Origin: an uncultured Clostridia bacterium
GTDB lineage: Bacteria; Bacillota; DTU014
DNA: 61,047 nt
Reading direction: 5' to 3'
NCBI GenBank assembly: GCA_900016865.1
Contig: FIZI01000032.1
Location: 1 to 61,047 of the forward strand
Positions 7,430-15,642 of the stretch are shown here, piece by piece (positions within the stretch are counted from its first letter, which is position 1; every line of letters begins with the position of its first letter). Below the pieces are notes generated by a model. It searched no databases, was not told where the DNA came from, and worked only from the letters and a program-made list of their open reading frames with translations. The translations under genes and the position numbers were made by a program.

Positions 7430-8695
7430 ATGGCAGCAGAGGAGCCAACTGTTAGGATGCTCATTGTTGATGACGAGCCAAACATGCGAAAGGTGCTGGC
7501 TGACGTCTTTGCCGATGAAGGAATGTCGGTTGACGTCACAGCAGACGGCCTTACAGCGGTCTCGCTCATCAACCAGAACTCGTACGATGTAGCTATAGTC
7601 GATCTCAAGTTGCCCGACATATCCGGGATCGACGTGATCAAAGAGATCCGCAGGCGCAATCTATCTACAATTATCTTGATGATCACAGCGTATTCGACCG
7701 TAGATACTGCCATCGAAGCGATGAAGCTCGGAGCGTATGATTATGTGACCAAGCCTTTTAAGGTCGAAAGGCTTAAGGAGATCATCAATGACGCTGTCGC
7801 CGGATCGAGAAACAGGACGATTGCCGCTGCCGGTGCTGATGGCGAGGGCTTTGACGGAGTAGTCGGACGTTCTCCGCAGGTCCGGCAGGTGTTTGAGATG
7901 ATCACAGACATAGCTCCAACAAACGCCACTGTCCTGATCTACGGAGAGAGCGGAACAGGCAAAGAGCTGCTCGCCAAGTACATACACAAGCGGAGCCTCA
8001 GGGCCCGCAAGCCGTTTATTAAGGTCAACTGCGCAGCCATACCCGAGACGCTGCTCGAGAGCGAGCTGTTCGGGCATGAAAAGGGCGCGTTTACCAATGC
8101 CGTTGCAAGGAAGCCCGGGCGGTTTGAGCTCGCTGACGGCGGGTCCATCTTCCTCGATGAGATCGGCGAGATGAGTCCGGCGATGCAATCTAAGCTCCTA
8201 AGGGTCGTGCAGGAGAAAGAGTTCGAGAGAGTAGGCGGCACACAGACGATCAAGGTGGATGTCAGGATCATCGCAGCTACGAACCGCAATCTGATGGAAG
8301 CCATGAGAGAAGGCAAGTTCAGAGAAGACCTGTACTACAGGCTGGCGGTGGTTCCGATAATGCTGCCGCCTCTGCGCGATAGGCGAGAGGACATTGAGGA
8401 GCTGGCAATGTCATTCTTGAGAAGGTACGCAGAGGAGACCGCCAAACCAGTGACCGGCTTTTCCAAAGAAGCGATGCAGGCTCTTCAGTCCTACGATTGG
8501 CCCGGAAACATCAGAGAGCTGCAGAATTGCATAGAACGGGCTGTTATTCTTTCAAAGGGCGAGGAAATCCAGTCAAAGGACCTCTATCTCAGCCACCGTC
8601 CGATTAATGCACCGCCTGATGACTCACAAGAGGTGGCAGCCGAAGAACTGCGAACTTCTAACCTGGAGGCTGCATCTGCTGCAGAAGATTCCTAG
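7430..8695 (+). CDS. NtrC-family response regulator without DNA-binding domain (FlgR-like)
   Basis: Sigma-54 activator with two of the usual three domains. The receiver (residues 8-125) has acidic VDDE, phospho-acceptor D58 in VDLKLP, and TKPF. The AAA+ domain (about 150-385) has Walker A GESGTGKE from G172, Walker [12 protein letters not shown] and the R-finger region. The sigma-54 contact loop reads GAFTNA (219-224) rather than GAFTGA; the essential Thr is kept. After the [10 protein letters not shown] motif there are only about 60 polar residues and no Fis-type helix-turn-helix. Known NtrC relatives lacking that domain, such as FlgR of Helicobacter and Campylobacter, activate sigma-54 from solution and control flagella. 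A histidine kinase gene follows, and sigma-54-type promoters lie downstream. The role is inferred from architecture and context. Confidence 0.9.
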   Translation: MAAEEPTVRMLIVDDEPNMRKVLADVFADEGMSVDVTADGLTAVSLINQNSYDVAIVDLKLPDISGIDVIKEIRRRNLSTIILMITAYSTVDTAIEAMKLGAYDYVTKPFKVERLKEIINDAVAGSRNRTIAAAGADGEGFDGVVGRSPQVRQVFEMITDIAPTNATVLIYGESGTGKELLAKYIHKRSLRARKPFIKVNCAAIPETLLESELFGHEKGAFTNAVARKPGRFELADGGSIFLDEIGEMSPAMQSKLLRVVQEKEFERVGGTQTIKVDVRIIAATNRNLMEAMREGKFREDLYYRLAVVPIMLPPLRDRREDIEELAMSFLRRYAEETAKPVTGFSKEAMQALQSYDWPGNIRELQNCIERAVILSKGEEIQSKDLYLSHRPINAPPDDSQEVAAEELRTSNLEAASAAEDS

Positions 8696-8800
8696 TCGCA
8701 CCGAAAGCCGTGACAGCAGCTCGCCCAAGGAGCGGCAGTCTACGGCCGTATTTCACCTGTGCTCACCTGGTCGAGTGGGCGCATCTATGGAGGCTTGCGG

Positions 8801-10675
8801 ATGCTCCAGAGAGTCATTGCGCGGATTAGGTTGGCCGGACCTGTTGTCAGTGTGATACTATTAGCGGCGCTGTCGTTGATTTTCGTCATACCTTCCCTGA
8901 TTCTACTGCCACAGGGAATCAAGCTGCCCGTTGTCGCTGCCTTCCTTGCTCTGAGTGCAGTGACAATGACGGTTGTAGCCTGCATCATGGCTGCAGCCCG
9001 TGAGCGTTCGGAGGAGGCGGCTCAAAGCCTGAGGGTAAGGCTAGACCAGGTGCAACGCTTTGCAGACGACCTCATAGAGAGTGATACAGTCTTTCAAAAT
9101 GACCTCATCGAGATCAATACCCGCCTCAACCAGCGCATAGTGAGGCTTCTCCGTCTGCTTGAAGTGAGCAAGCGGATTGTCAGCACTTACAACCCGGAGA
9201 CTGTCGTACAGCAGATAGTTGACACCGTATCTGAGACAGTGGGGTACGGCTTTGCTGTGTTGGAGATCAACGATCCTCGTATAGGTGGGCACGGGTCAAG
9301 GGTAGTGTGCGAATCCGGCAGAGCAGACGTAGACATCGGTGGCAAGCAACAATTCGAGTTATCTGCTCCGCTGGAAGTGGGCGGGGTGAAAATCGGAACG
9401 CTGCGCCTAGTCACCAGCAAAGTCAACACGGGGACTCCCGAAGACATACAGACGCTCTCAACTTTGGCTACGTACGCTGCTATCGCTCTTGAAAACGCTC
9501 GCTTGTACACTGCTCTCACCTGTGTCAATAAGGACCTTTCAGCTCTAAACAATTACAACGAAGACATAGTTGAGTCAGTTGCAGGCGGTTTGATCGTCTT
9601 GGATCGGTCGCTCAAGGTGTTGACCTGGAATACCGGGATGGAGCAGATCAGCAAGGTCGAGCGCGACCAAGCTCTCGGAAGGAATCTGTTTGATTTGTTC
9701 TCCGACCGTGAGGACAGCCAACTCAGAGAACGGATAGCTGAAACTCTGGCAGACGGACAACCAAGAGAAATACGCAACTACACGTTCAGCACTCCTGCAG
9801 GCAACGAGTTCATTGGCTACGTCAAGGTATCACGGCTGCGCGCGAGCAAGGACGAAGTCAGCGGAGTCATCTTGAGTATCGAGGACGTCACAGAGAAAGC
9901 GAGAATGGGAGAGCAGCTGCGGCGCATGGAGAGGATGCGCACAGTCGGTGAGTTTGCTGCAGGAATGGCTCACGAGATCAACAATCCCATCGGCATTGTA
10001 TCAGCGTGTGCAGAGTATCTGGCTGCGAGAGCCGAGGCAAATGAGATTGACAGAGAGAGGTTTGTCAGTCGCTTAAGGATAATCCAAGAGGAAGCGCTCA
10101 GGTGTTCTGCGATTGTCAGGAAGCTCTTGGTGTTCGCGAGGCAGTCCAAGCTCGAGCGCTCGAGCGTCAACCTCACTTCGCTGGTATCGGACGCGATGCT
10201 CCTCGTATCGCCTCGTGCAAACAAGGAGCAGATCGAGGTATCGCTGTTGCTTGAGGACATTCCCAATGTCATCGGCGATGAGCAGCAGCTCAAACAGGTC
10301 TTTCTCAATCTCGTCCTGAACGCTCTCGAAGCAAGTAAGCCTGGTGAGCGCATCTGTGTCAGCACCAGATTTTTAGAGCGAAGAGAGGGTGACCCCGCAG
10401 TGATCAGGCAGTTCTTGTCTACGGGATCTGCAGGTATTCTGGGATATGTGGAGGTAAGCGTATCGGATGAGGGCCCGGGTATCAGTGAGGGGGACATAAA
10501 CCGGGTTTTCAACCCGTTCTTTACGACCAAGCCGGAGGGGACAGGTCTTGGCCTTGCGATCTCGCACAGCATAATCGAGAGTCACGGCGGGCAGATACTG
10601 GTATGCAATAACCCATCGGGCAAAGGATGTACTGTCACAGTGAGGCTTCCGGTGGTCGCGTCGGAAATCGAGTGA
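8801..10675 (+). CDS. Membrane-anchored GAF-PAS histidine kinase (FlgS-like)
   Basis: Likely cognate kinase of the regulator upstream. Two transmembrane helices (about residues 12-37 and 43-63) are joined by only a few residues, so there is no extracytoplasmic sensor. Then come a coiled coil, a GAF domain (about 125-240), a PAS domain (about 260-370), HisKA with MAHEINNPIG (phospho-acceptor H391), and HATPase with the N box LVLNALEA, G1 DEGPGIS and G2 GTGLGLAIS. The ATG at 8801 has GGAGG at 7 nt; an open frame extends to 8759 without a ribosome site. Sensing must be cytoplasmic or intramembrane, as for FlgS, which monitors the flagellar export apparatus in epsilonproteobacteria. That parallel is inference. 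Confidence 0.9.
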   Translation: MLQRVIARIRLAGPVVSVILLAALSLIFVIPSLILLPQGIKLPVVAAFLALSAVTMTVVACIMAAARERSEEAAQSLRVRLDQVQRFADDLIESDTVFQNDLIEINTRLNQRIVRLLRLLEVSKRIVSTYNPETVVQQIVDTVSETVGYGFAVLEINDPRIGGHGSRVVCESGRADVDIGGKQQFELSAPLEVGGVKIGTLRLVTSKVNTGTPEDIQTLSTLATYAAIALENARLYTALTCVNKDLSALNNYNEDIVESVAGGLIVLDRSLKVLTWNTGMEQISKVERDQALGRNLFDLFSDREDSQLRERIAETLADGQPREIRNYTFSTPAGNEFIGYVKVSRLRASKDEVSGVILSIEDVTEKARMGEQLRRMERMRTVGEFAAGMAHEINNPIGIVSACAEYLAARAEANEIDRERFVSRLRIIQEEALRCSAIVRKLLVFARQSKLERSSVNLTSLVSDAMLLVSPRANKEQIEVSLLLEDIPNVIGDEQQLKQVFLNLVLNALEASKPGERICVSTRFLERREGDPAVIRQFLSTGSAGILGYVEVSVSDEGPGISEGDINRVFNPFFTTKPEGTGLGLAISHSIIESHGGQILVCNNPSGKGCTVTVRLPVVASEIE

Positions 10676-10720
10676 CACCGAAGCTGCAATCAGAGGCATG
10701 TAGCGCCACGTAGCGAGTGG

Positions 10721-10746
10721 GATATCTCGCCGTGATGCGAGATATC
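10721..10746. promoter_or_regulatory. 10-bp perfect inverted repeat upstream of flgB promoter
   Basis: GATATCTCGC (10721-10730) and GCGAGATATC (10737-10746) are separated by 6 nt, about 65 bp upstream of the flgB -24 element. There is no U-tract, so a terminator is unlikely. The position suits an upstream activating or repressing site. The adjacent regulator lacks a DNA-binding domain, so another protein would have to bind it. Confidence 0.5.
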
Positions 10747-10777
10747 TGTACAATCGGACGAAGAGCTGCAAAGGTAG

Positions 10778-10805
10778 GGCCTTGCGCAAGCAAGGCCTTC
10801 TTGTA
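10778..10805 (+). terminator. Terminator of the two-component operon
   Basis: A perfect 8-bp stem GGCCTTGC (10778-10785) and GCAAGGCC (10790-10797) with a GCAA tetraloop, followed by TTCTTGT. It insulates flgB from the kinase gene and leaves the sigma-54-type promoter immediately downstream as the flgB promoter. Confidence 0.8.
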
Positions 10806-10811
10806 CTCATG

Positions 10812-10827
10812 TGGCACGAGTCTTGCA
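10812..10827 (+). promoter_or_regulatory. Consensus sigma-54 promoter of flgB operon
   Basis: TGGCACG-AGTC-TTGCA matches the sigma-54 -24/-12 consensus at every defined position with correct spacing. It lies just after a terminator and 40 bp before flgB. Predicted start is near 10838. Confidence 0.85.
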
Positions 10828-10867
10828 TGGATTCACAGACGACCGTTGTAACGATGAGGTGATGGCT

Positions 10868-11278
10868 GTGAATCGCACTGATCGAGTGACTCTCGACGTG
10901 CTTTCGAAGGCCCTGCAAGCAGCTTCGTTGAGGCAAGAGGCAATAGCCCAAAACCTCGCAAACGTAGATACTCCAGGCTACAAAGCTCTCGGAGTCAGCT
11001 TTGAAGAACAGCTCAGCAGAGCTCTGTCAGGGAGTGACTCAATCCAATTGAGGGTCACTCATCCGGCCCACCTGCGATCAACACCGCGATTGTCTCAGGT
11101 CAAACCTACATTGGTTCGCAGGACAGGTACAGAAGCGAGGGCGGATGGGAACAACGTGGACCCTGAGGCTGAAAACGCTGCGCTTGCAGAAAACCAGTTG
11201 TTGTACAGCCTTCTCACGCGTCTTGTGAGTGAGAAATACAGCCTATTGAGACACGCCATAAGTGAAGGGAAGCGGTAG
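10868..11278 (+). CDS. flgB: Flagellar basal-body rod protein FlgB
   Basis: Proximal rod protein assembled in the periplasm or cell wall on the MS ring. The family core is AIAQNLANVDTPGYKALGV, with ENQLLYSLLTRLVSEKYSLL at the helical C-terminus; 137 aa is usual. GTG 10868 has GAGGTG at 6-nt spacing and is preferred to ATG 10862, which abuts the ribosome site. An open frame back to 10811 would place the start inside the sigma-54 promoter and is rejected. It is the first gene of flgB-flgC-fliE-fliF-fliG-fliH-fliI. Confidence 0.93.
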   Translation: MNRTDRVTLDVLSKALQAASLRQEAIAQNLANVDTPGYKALGVSFEEQLSRALSGSDSIQLRVTHPAHLRSTPRLSQVKPTLVRRTGTEARADGNNVDPEAENAALAENQLLYSLLTRLVSEKYSLLRHAISEGKR

Positions 11279-11281
11279 TGT

Positions 11282-11761
11282 ATGGGTCTTTTTGATTCAT
11301 TCAGAATCGCTGCATCAGGCATGACTGCGCAAAGGCTGAGAATGGACGTAATAGCCGACAACGTCGCGAACGCCAACTCGACTCGGGACTCGTCAAATGA
11401 GCCTTATAGGCGCAAACTGGTCGTCTTTTCTGAAGCTCTGGACCGCGAGCTCGCATCCGGCGGCCGGTTGTCTGCCGGGAGGCTGTCAGGCAGCCTGAGG
11501 CATCAGGCGGTAGGCGTCGGCTCTCGTGGTATGAACGGAGTGAGAGTGGCCAGGATCGTTGAGGACCCGACTCCCGGCCCTATGGTCTACGATCCGGGGC
11601 ATCCACTTGCGGATGAAAACGGGTACGTGCAGATGCCCAATGTCGACATTGTCAGGGAAATGGTGGACATGATCTCAGCGTCGAGGGCCTATGAGTCAAA
11701 TGTCGCAGTCATCGAAGCTGCGAAGGCCATGTTCTTGAGAGCTCTTGAGATCGGTAGATAA
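11282..11761 (+). CDS. flgC: Flagellar basal-body rod protein FlgC
   Basis: Rod protein of the flg_bb_rod family. The N-terminus has SGMTAQRLRMDVIADNVANA and the C-terminus has the conserved MPNVDIVREMVDMISASRAY and NVAVIEAAKAM. It has 159 aa, slightly longer than the usual 140-150 because of a Gly/Arg-rich mid segment. It starts 3 bp after the flgB stop, so translation is coupled. Confidence 0.95.
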   Translation: MGLFDSFRIAASGMTAQRLRMDVIADNVANANSTRDSSNEPYRRKLVVFSEALDRELASGGRLSAGRLSGSLRHQAVGVGSRGMNGVRVARIVEDPTPGPMVYDPGHPLADENGYVQMPNVDIVREMVDMISASRAYESNVAVIEAAKAMFLRALEIGR

Positions 11762-11801
11762 CATAGAGGCTTTTTGCATAGTTGCAGGAGGTGGCGAGTG
11801 A

Positions 11802-12155
11802 ATGGCAGGCTTTGATCCGACTTCACTGATGCGGGCAGCTTCAATGGCGACCGGTAAGGTGGCGATTGAGGGACGGAGGACGCAGGGGGTCTCACTCGAC
11901 CTGAACAACACGACCAAGGTCAAGAATGATTCTCTTCCGTCGTTTAAGGAGATGCTTGCTAAAGCCCTTGACACTGTGAACGATCTCCAGATCAACGCAG
12001 ACCGTATGGCGCAAAAGGTCGCTACTGGAGAGGTAAACGACGTTCACGAAGTGCTGATGGCTGTTGAAGAGGTCAGCCTGGGGCTTCAGTTGACCATGCA
12101 GATCCGCAACAAGATTATTGAGGCCTATCAAGAGATCATGAGGATGCAGATCTAG
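11802..12155 (+). CDS. fliE: Flagellar hook-basal body protein FliE
   Basis: FliE joins the MS ring and export gate to the rod. The C-terminal half has the signature DVHEVLMAVEEVSLGLQLTM and QIRNKIIEAYQEIMRMQI; 117 aa is normal. The ATG follows GGAGGTGGCGAGTGA. It lies between flgC and fliF, the standard order. Confidence 0.94.
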   Translation: MAGFDPTSLMRAASMATGKVAIEGRRTQGVSLDLNNTTKVKNDSLPSFKEMLAKALDTVNDLQINADRMAQKVATGEVNDVHEVLMAVEEVSLGLQLTMQIRNKIIEAYQEIMRMQI

Positions 12156-12231
12156 TCTGCGCGCTTAGACTGACCTGTCGAGTGTGTTGAGTGGTCCCTG
12201 CTATGTATCTCGTCGGACGTAAGGTGAGCGT

Positions 12232-13854
12232 ATGAACGAAAGGCTAGAGCAGATGCGCAATCAGGGCCTGACCGTGTGGCAGGCTCTTGACACCCGCAAG
12301 AGGATAGCTGTAGTTGCTATTTCAGTGGCTGTCTTGATAGGTTTGCTTAGTCTGGCCGTGTTTACAGGCAAGGATGACTATGTTCCACTGTATACGGGGC
12401 TTACTACAGCAGACGCCTATGAGGTCATGGAGAGACTTAAGTCAGACGGCATACCTTACAGACTAGCTGATGAGGGAAAAACCATCCTTGTCCCGTCCCT
12501 TCAAAAGCACGAGCTTCGTCTTCAGCTTGCCAGCGAGGGCATACCTCAAGGTGGAGGCGCCGGATTTGAGCTGTTTGATACGCAGGGCTTCGGGGTTACA
12601 GAGTTTACGCAGAGAGTGAACTACAGAAGGGCGCTGGAGGGCGAACTTGCCAAGACCTTTGCAGCATTCGAACAGGTAGAGTATGCAAAGGTCATGTTGG
12701 CAATACCAGAGCCTACGCTCTACTCCGATGAGGAAGAACCAGTGACTGCTTCTGTGTCTTTGAAGCTGAAACCCGGAAGGACTCTTAGCCAGGCCCAGAT
12801 CAGGGGCATAGTGCACCTGGCTTCTGCAGCTGTCGAAGGCTTGAAACCTTCCAATGTCACGATTGTCGACACTTCTGGCAACATCCTGTGGATTGAGGAT
12901 GACAGTGAATCCGCTTTCCAGAACAGGCTCAGCGTAGCCCAGCTTGAGGCCAAAGAACGCTATGAAAAAAGCTTGCAGGCGAGTATAGAGAGTATGCTTG
13001 AGAAGGTCGTAGGTCCCGGCAATGTAGCAGTGCGGGTGAACGCCGTGTTTAACTTCGACCAGGAGCAGAGCCACAGCGAGATTCTTGAGCCTGTCATTGA
13101 CGGAGCCGGAGCGGTCATCAGCGAGCAGACGTATGCAGAGGAAACCCGGGGCCCGAGTGTTTGGGCGGAGGGTGTGCCCGGTACAGCAACCAACGTCGAT
13201 GGAGATGTGCCGATCTACCAAGCAATCACAGACGACCAATACAGCACTTCGACTAGAAGTGAGGAAATACGCAATTATGAATACTCTCGGACGGTTACCC
13301 GCGTGGAGAGAGGGCCCGGACGTATTGAGAGACTATCAGTCTCAGCCTTAATCCACTCTGCTGGGTTGACTGAAGACGATACGGAGCGCGTGAGAGCGAT
13401 TATCGCTGCTGCCGCAGGCATTGATGAATCCCGCGGGGACGAGATCGTCGTCCACACCATGGCATTTAGGCCGAGACTGTCTGATGAGGAACTCGCTCAA
13501 ATGGAGTTGGAGGCCGAGCGAGAAGCAGCGAGAGAAGCGCTGCGGCAGTATATCAAGCTGGGTGTTCCGGCGTTCCTAGGACTTATCGCTTTGATATTCG
13601 GGGCTATCGTCATCAGGACGATGCGGCGTCAAGTGTATCGTGACCTTGTGCCGGAGGGGCTAGTCGGTGAACTTGAGCTTGCAGCAGGCGAAGACGAAGC
13701 CGAAGAAGAGGAAGAGCTCCTAGGTATCCCTGATGAGGAGAAGTCGCCAGAAGAGCGGCAAAGGGAAGCGATTTTGAAGAACCTGGAGAGGATGGTGGAC
13801 GAAAATCCCGAGGAGGTAGCGCGCTTGATTCGAGGATGGCTTCTTGAGGAGTGA
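12232..13854 (+). CDS. fliF: Flagellar MS-ring protein FliF
   Basis: FliF forms the membrane ring on which rod, C-ring and export gate assemble. N-terminal transmembrane helix at about residues 25-46, the YVPLYTGLTTADAYEVMERL ring-building motif, a large extracytoplasmic region, a second helix near 450-470, and an acidic C-terminal tail ending MVDENPEEVARLIRGWLLEE that binds FliG. It has 540 aa. The gene is in the sigma-54-type flgB unit, whereas in epsilonproteobacteria fliF is usually an early gene outside the sigma-54 class. Confidence 0.95.
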   Translation: MNERLEQMRNQGLTVWQALDTRKRIAVVAISVAVLIGLLSLAVFTGKDDYVPLYTGLTTADAYEVMERLKSDGIPYRLADEGKTILVPSLQKHELRLQLASEGIPQGGGAGFELFDTQGFGVTEFTQRVNYRRALEGELAKTFAAFEQVEYAKVMLAIPEPTLYSDEEEPVTASVSLKLKPGRTLSQAQIRGIVHLASAAVEGLKPSNVTIVDTSGNILWIEDDSESAFQNRLSVAQLEAKERYEKSLQASIESMLEKVVGPGNVAVRVNAVFNFDQEQSHSEILEPVIDGAGAVISEQTYAEETRGPSVWAEGVPGTATNVDGDVPIYQAITDDQYSTSTRSEEIRNYEYSRTVTRVERGPGRIERLSVSALIHSAGLTEDDTERVRAIIAAAAGIDESRGDEIVVHTMAFRPRLSDEELAQMELEAEREAAREALRQYIKLGVPAFLGLIALIFGAIVIRTMRRQVYRDLVPEGLVGELELAAGEDEAEEEEELLGIPDEEKSPEERQREAILKNLERMVDENPEEVARLIRGWLLEE

Positions 13855-13864
13855 GGTGAGAGCT

Positions 13865-14884
13865 GTGGCGTTGAGACAAGGCAAGGGCGGTTTGACAGGC
13901 CGACAGAAGGCTGCGATTGTCTTGGTTGCACTCGGATCGGAGCTCTCGGCCAAAATCTTCTCGCACCTTGAAGACGAACAGATCGAAGAGTTGACTATGG
14001 AAATCGCAACTATGGGAAAGATCCCTACTTCGACCAGAGACGCTGTTCTTCAGGAGTTCTACCACAGCGCCCTGGCACGAGAGTACATGGCATTTGGCGG
14101 CATTGATTATGCAAAAAACGTTCTCGAAAAGGCTCTGGGTGCGCAAAAAGCCATGGAGATCATCTCCAAGCTGACGGTATCACTCAAAGCGACGCCGTTT
14201 GAGTTTGTAAGGCAGGCTACTCCTGAGCAGCTCTTGAGCTTCCTCGAAGGAGAACACCCACAGACGATCGCTCTTGTTATCGCTCACCTTGAGCCTGCTA
14301 AGGCTGCTGTCCTGCTGTCTGCACTGCCTCAGGAGCTGCAGACAGAGGTGGCGTTGCGAATGGCGATCATGGAGGGCACCAACCCGAGTGTCGTCCGAGA
14401 TGTTGAGCGTGAATTGGAGCGGCGCATGAGTTCTGCAGGCAATCAGGAGACGACTTCTGCAGGCGGGATCAAGAGCCTCGTTGACATACTCAACAACGTT
14501 GACCGCGCAACCGAGAAAGCAATACTCGAGCGCCTCGAAGAGGAAAGCCCTGCTATAGCCGAAGAGGTCTCCAAGATGCTGTTTGTGTTCGAAGACATCA
14601 TATTGCTGGACGACAGAGCCGTTCAGCTCGTGCTGCGCGACATAGACCAAAAGGACCTGGCGCTGGCATTGAAGGTCGCAAGCGACGACGTCAAGGAAAA
14701 GATGTTCAAGAACATGTCGGAGCGAGCCGCGACGATGTTGAGGGAAGATATTGAGTTCATGGGGCCCGTAAGGCTGAGAAACGTAGAGGAGGCGCAGCAG
14801 CGCATAGTAGCGACGATCAGGCGGCTTGAAGAAGCGGGCGAGATTGTGGTGTCTCGCGGTCAGGGAGATGAGATCGTTGTCTAA
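13865..14884 (+). CDS. fliG: Flagellar motor switch protein FliG
   Basis: Rotor protein that links the FliF ring to FliM and interacts with MotA. It has the three FliG domains in order: LTGRQKAAIVLVALGSELSA at the start, EHPQTIALVIAHLEPAKAAV in the middle domain, and FEDIILLDDRAVQLVLRDID with charged torque residues in the C-terminal domain. The GTG at 13865 has GAGGTG at 6-nt spacing; a TTG frame from 13844 overlapping fliF is less likely. It has 339 aa, the normal size. Confidence 0.95.
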   Translation: MALRQGKGGLTGRQKAAIVLVALGSELSAKIFSHLEDEQIEELTMEIATMGKIPTSTRDAVLQEFYHSALAREYMAFGGIDYAKNVLEKALGAQKAMEIISKLTVSLKATPFEFVRQATPEQLLSFLEGEHPQTIALVIAHLEPAKAAVLLSALPQELQTEVALRMAIMEGTNPSVVRDVERELERRMSSAGNQETTSAGGIKSLVDILNNVDRATEKAILERLEEESPAIAEEVSKMLFVFEDIILLDDRAVQLVLRDIDQKDLALALKVASDDVKEKMFKNMSERAATMLREDIEFMGPVRLRNVEEAQQRIVATIRRLEEAGEIVVSRGQGDEIVV

Positions 14885-15641
14885 CATACTGAAGGCTAGC
14901 CACTACCTAGAGACTGACCTAAGGGCAATGGGCGTGAAGGTGCTCAGGAGTTCTTTGCGGCAGGCGGCAGAGGCTAGTATGTTCGAGACTCCTCCAGGCT
15001 TGACACTGGAGGAGTGGCGTGACCGCGTGGCTCAGATTGAGGCGGAGGCGCTGGAAAAAGCCAGCGCAATCACAAAACGTGCGGAGGCACAAGCACAAGA
15101 AACCATGGCCTTTGCGCGAGAGGCGGGGTACAGAGAAGGCTATTCCAAAGGATACGAAGAGGGATATGCCAAGGGGGAGCTGGAGGCAAAGACCCACTAT
15201 CAACGAGAGTGGGATACTCGGCTAGAGCAGCTGGCTACCGTCTTGGACGAAATATTGCGCTTCAGGTCTATTCTGGTGGATCGGTACAAATCCGACATCG
15301 TCCAGCTCGTCATAGAGATGGCACAAATGGTGACCTGCGCTCAGATAGACAAGGATGACACCACCGTGCTAAGGGTCATCGAAGCGTGCCTGCGCAAAGC
15401 CAGCTCACCGACGACCCTGACGATCAGGGTCAATTTGTCTGACCTGCCGGTCGTCGTCGATGCGAAACGCGACCTGGAGGCGAAATACCCGACCCTCGAG
15501 TCAATAGAGGTCGTGGATGACCCCTCTGTAGAGCGAGGCGGGTGTTTGATAGAGACAGATTCCGGGTTTCTGGACGGCAGGATAGGTCAGCAGTTTCAGC
15601 GTGTCGCAGAGGCTTTCAACGACTCTGTGCAGGAGGGCTGA
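14877..15641 (+). CDS. fliH: Flagellar assembly protein FliH
   Basis: Cytoplasmic regulator of the export ATPase FliI; it tethers FliI to the C-ring. The family GxxxG/Y-rich helix is visible as EAGYREGYSKGYEEGYAKG, preceded by an Ala/Glu coiled coil, with the conserved C-terminal DPSVERGGCLIETDSGFLDG. The TTG at 14877 has GGAG at 9 nt; the ATG at 14868 is also in frame but touches the ribosome site. It overlaps the end of fliG by about 8 bp and precedes fliI by 1 bp. Confidence 0.9.
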   Translation: MSNILKASHYLETDLRAMGVKVLRSSLRQAAEASMFETPPGLTLEEWRDRVAQIEAEALEKASAITKRAEAQAQETMAFAREAGYREGYSKGYEEGYAKGELEAKTHYQREWDTRLEQLATVLDEILRFRSILVDRYKSDIVQLVIEMAQMVTCAQIDKDDTTVLRVIEACLRKASSPTTLTIRVNLSDLPVVVDAKRDLEAKYPTLESIEVVDDPSVERGGCLIETDSGFLDGRIGQQFQRVAEAFNDSVQEG

Positions 15642-15642
15642 G

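Noticed and set aside
10811-10867. Extended flgB start at GTG 10811
   Set aside because: That start would lie inside the sigma-54 -24 box, upstream of the predicted transcription start; the ribosome site supports 10868.
10373-10951. Long minus-strand open frame (192 codons) across the end of the kinase gene and the flgB promoter
   Set aside because: It is antisense to a clear HATPase domain and the flgB region, and its translation shows no family motif.
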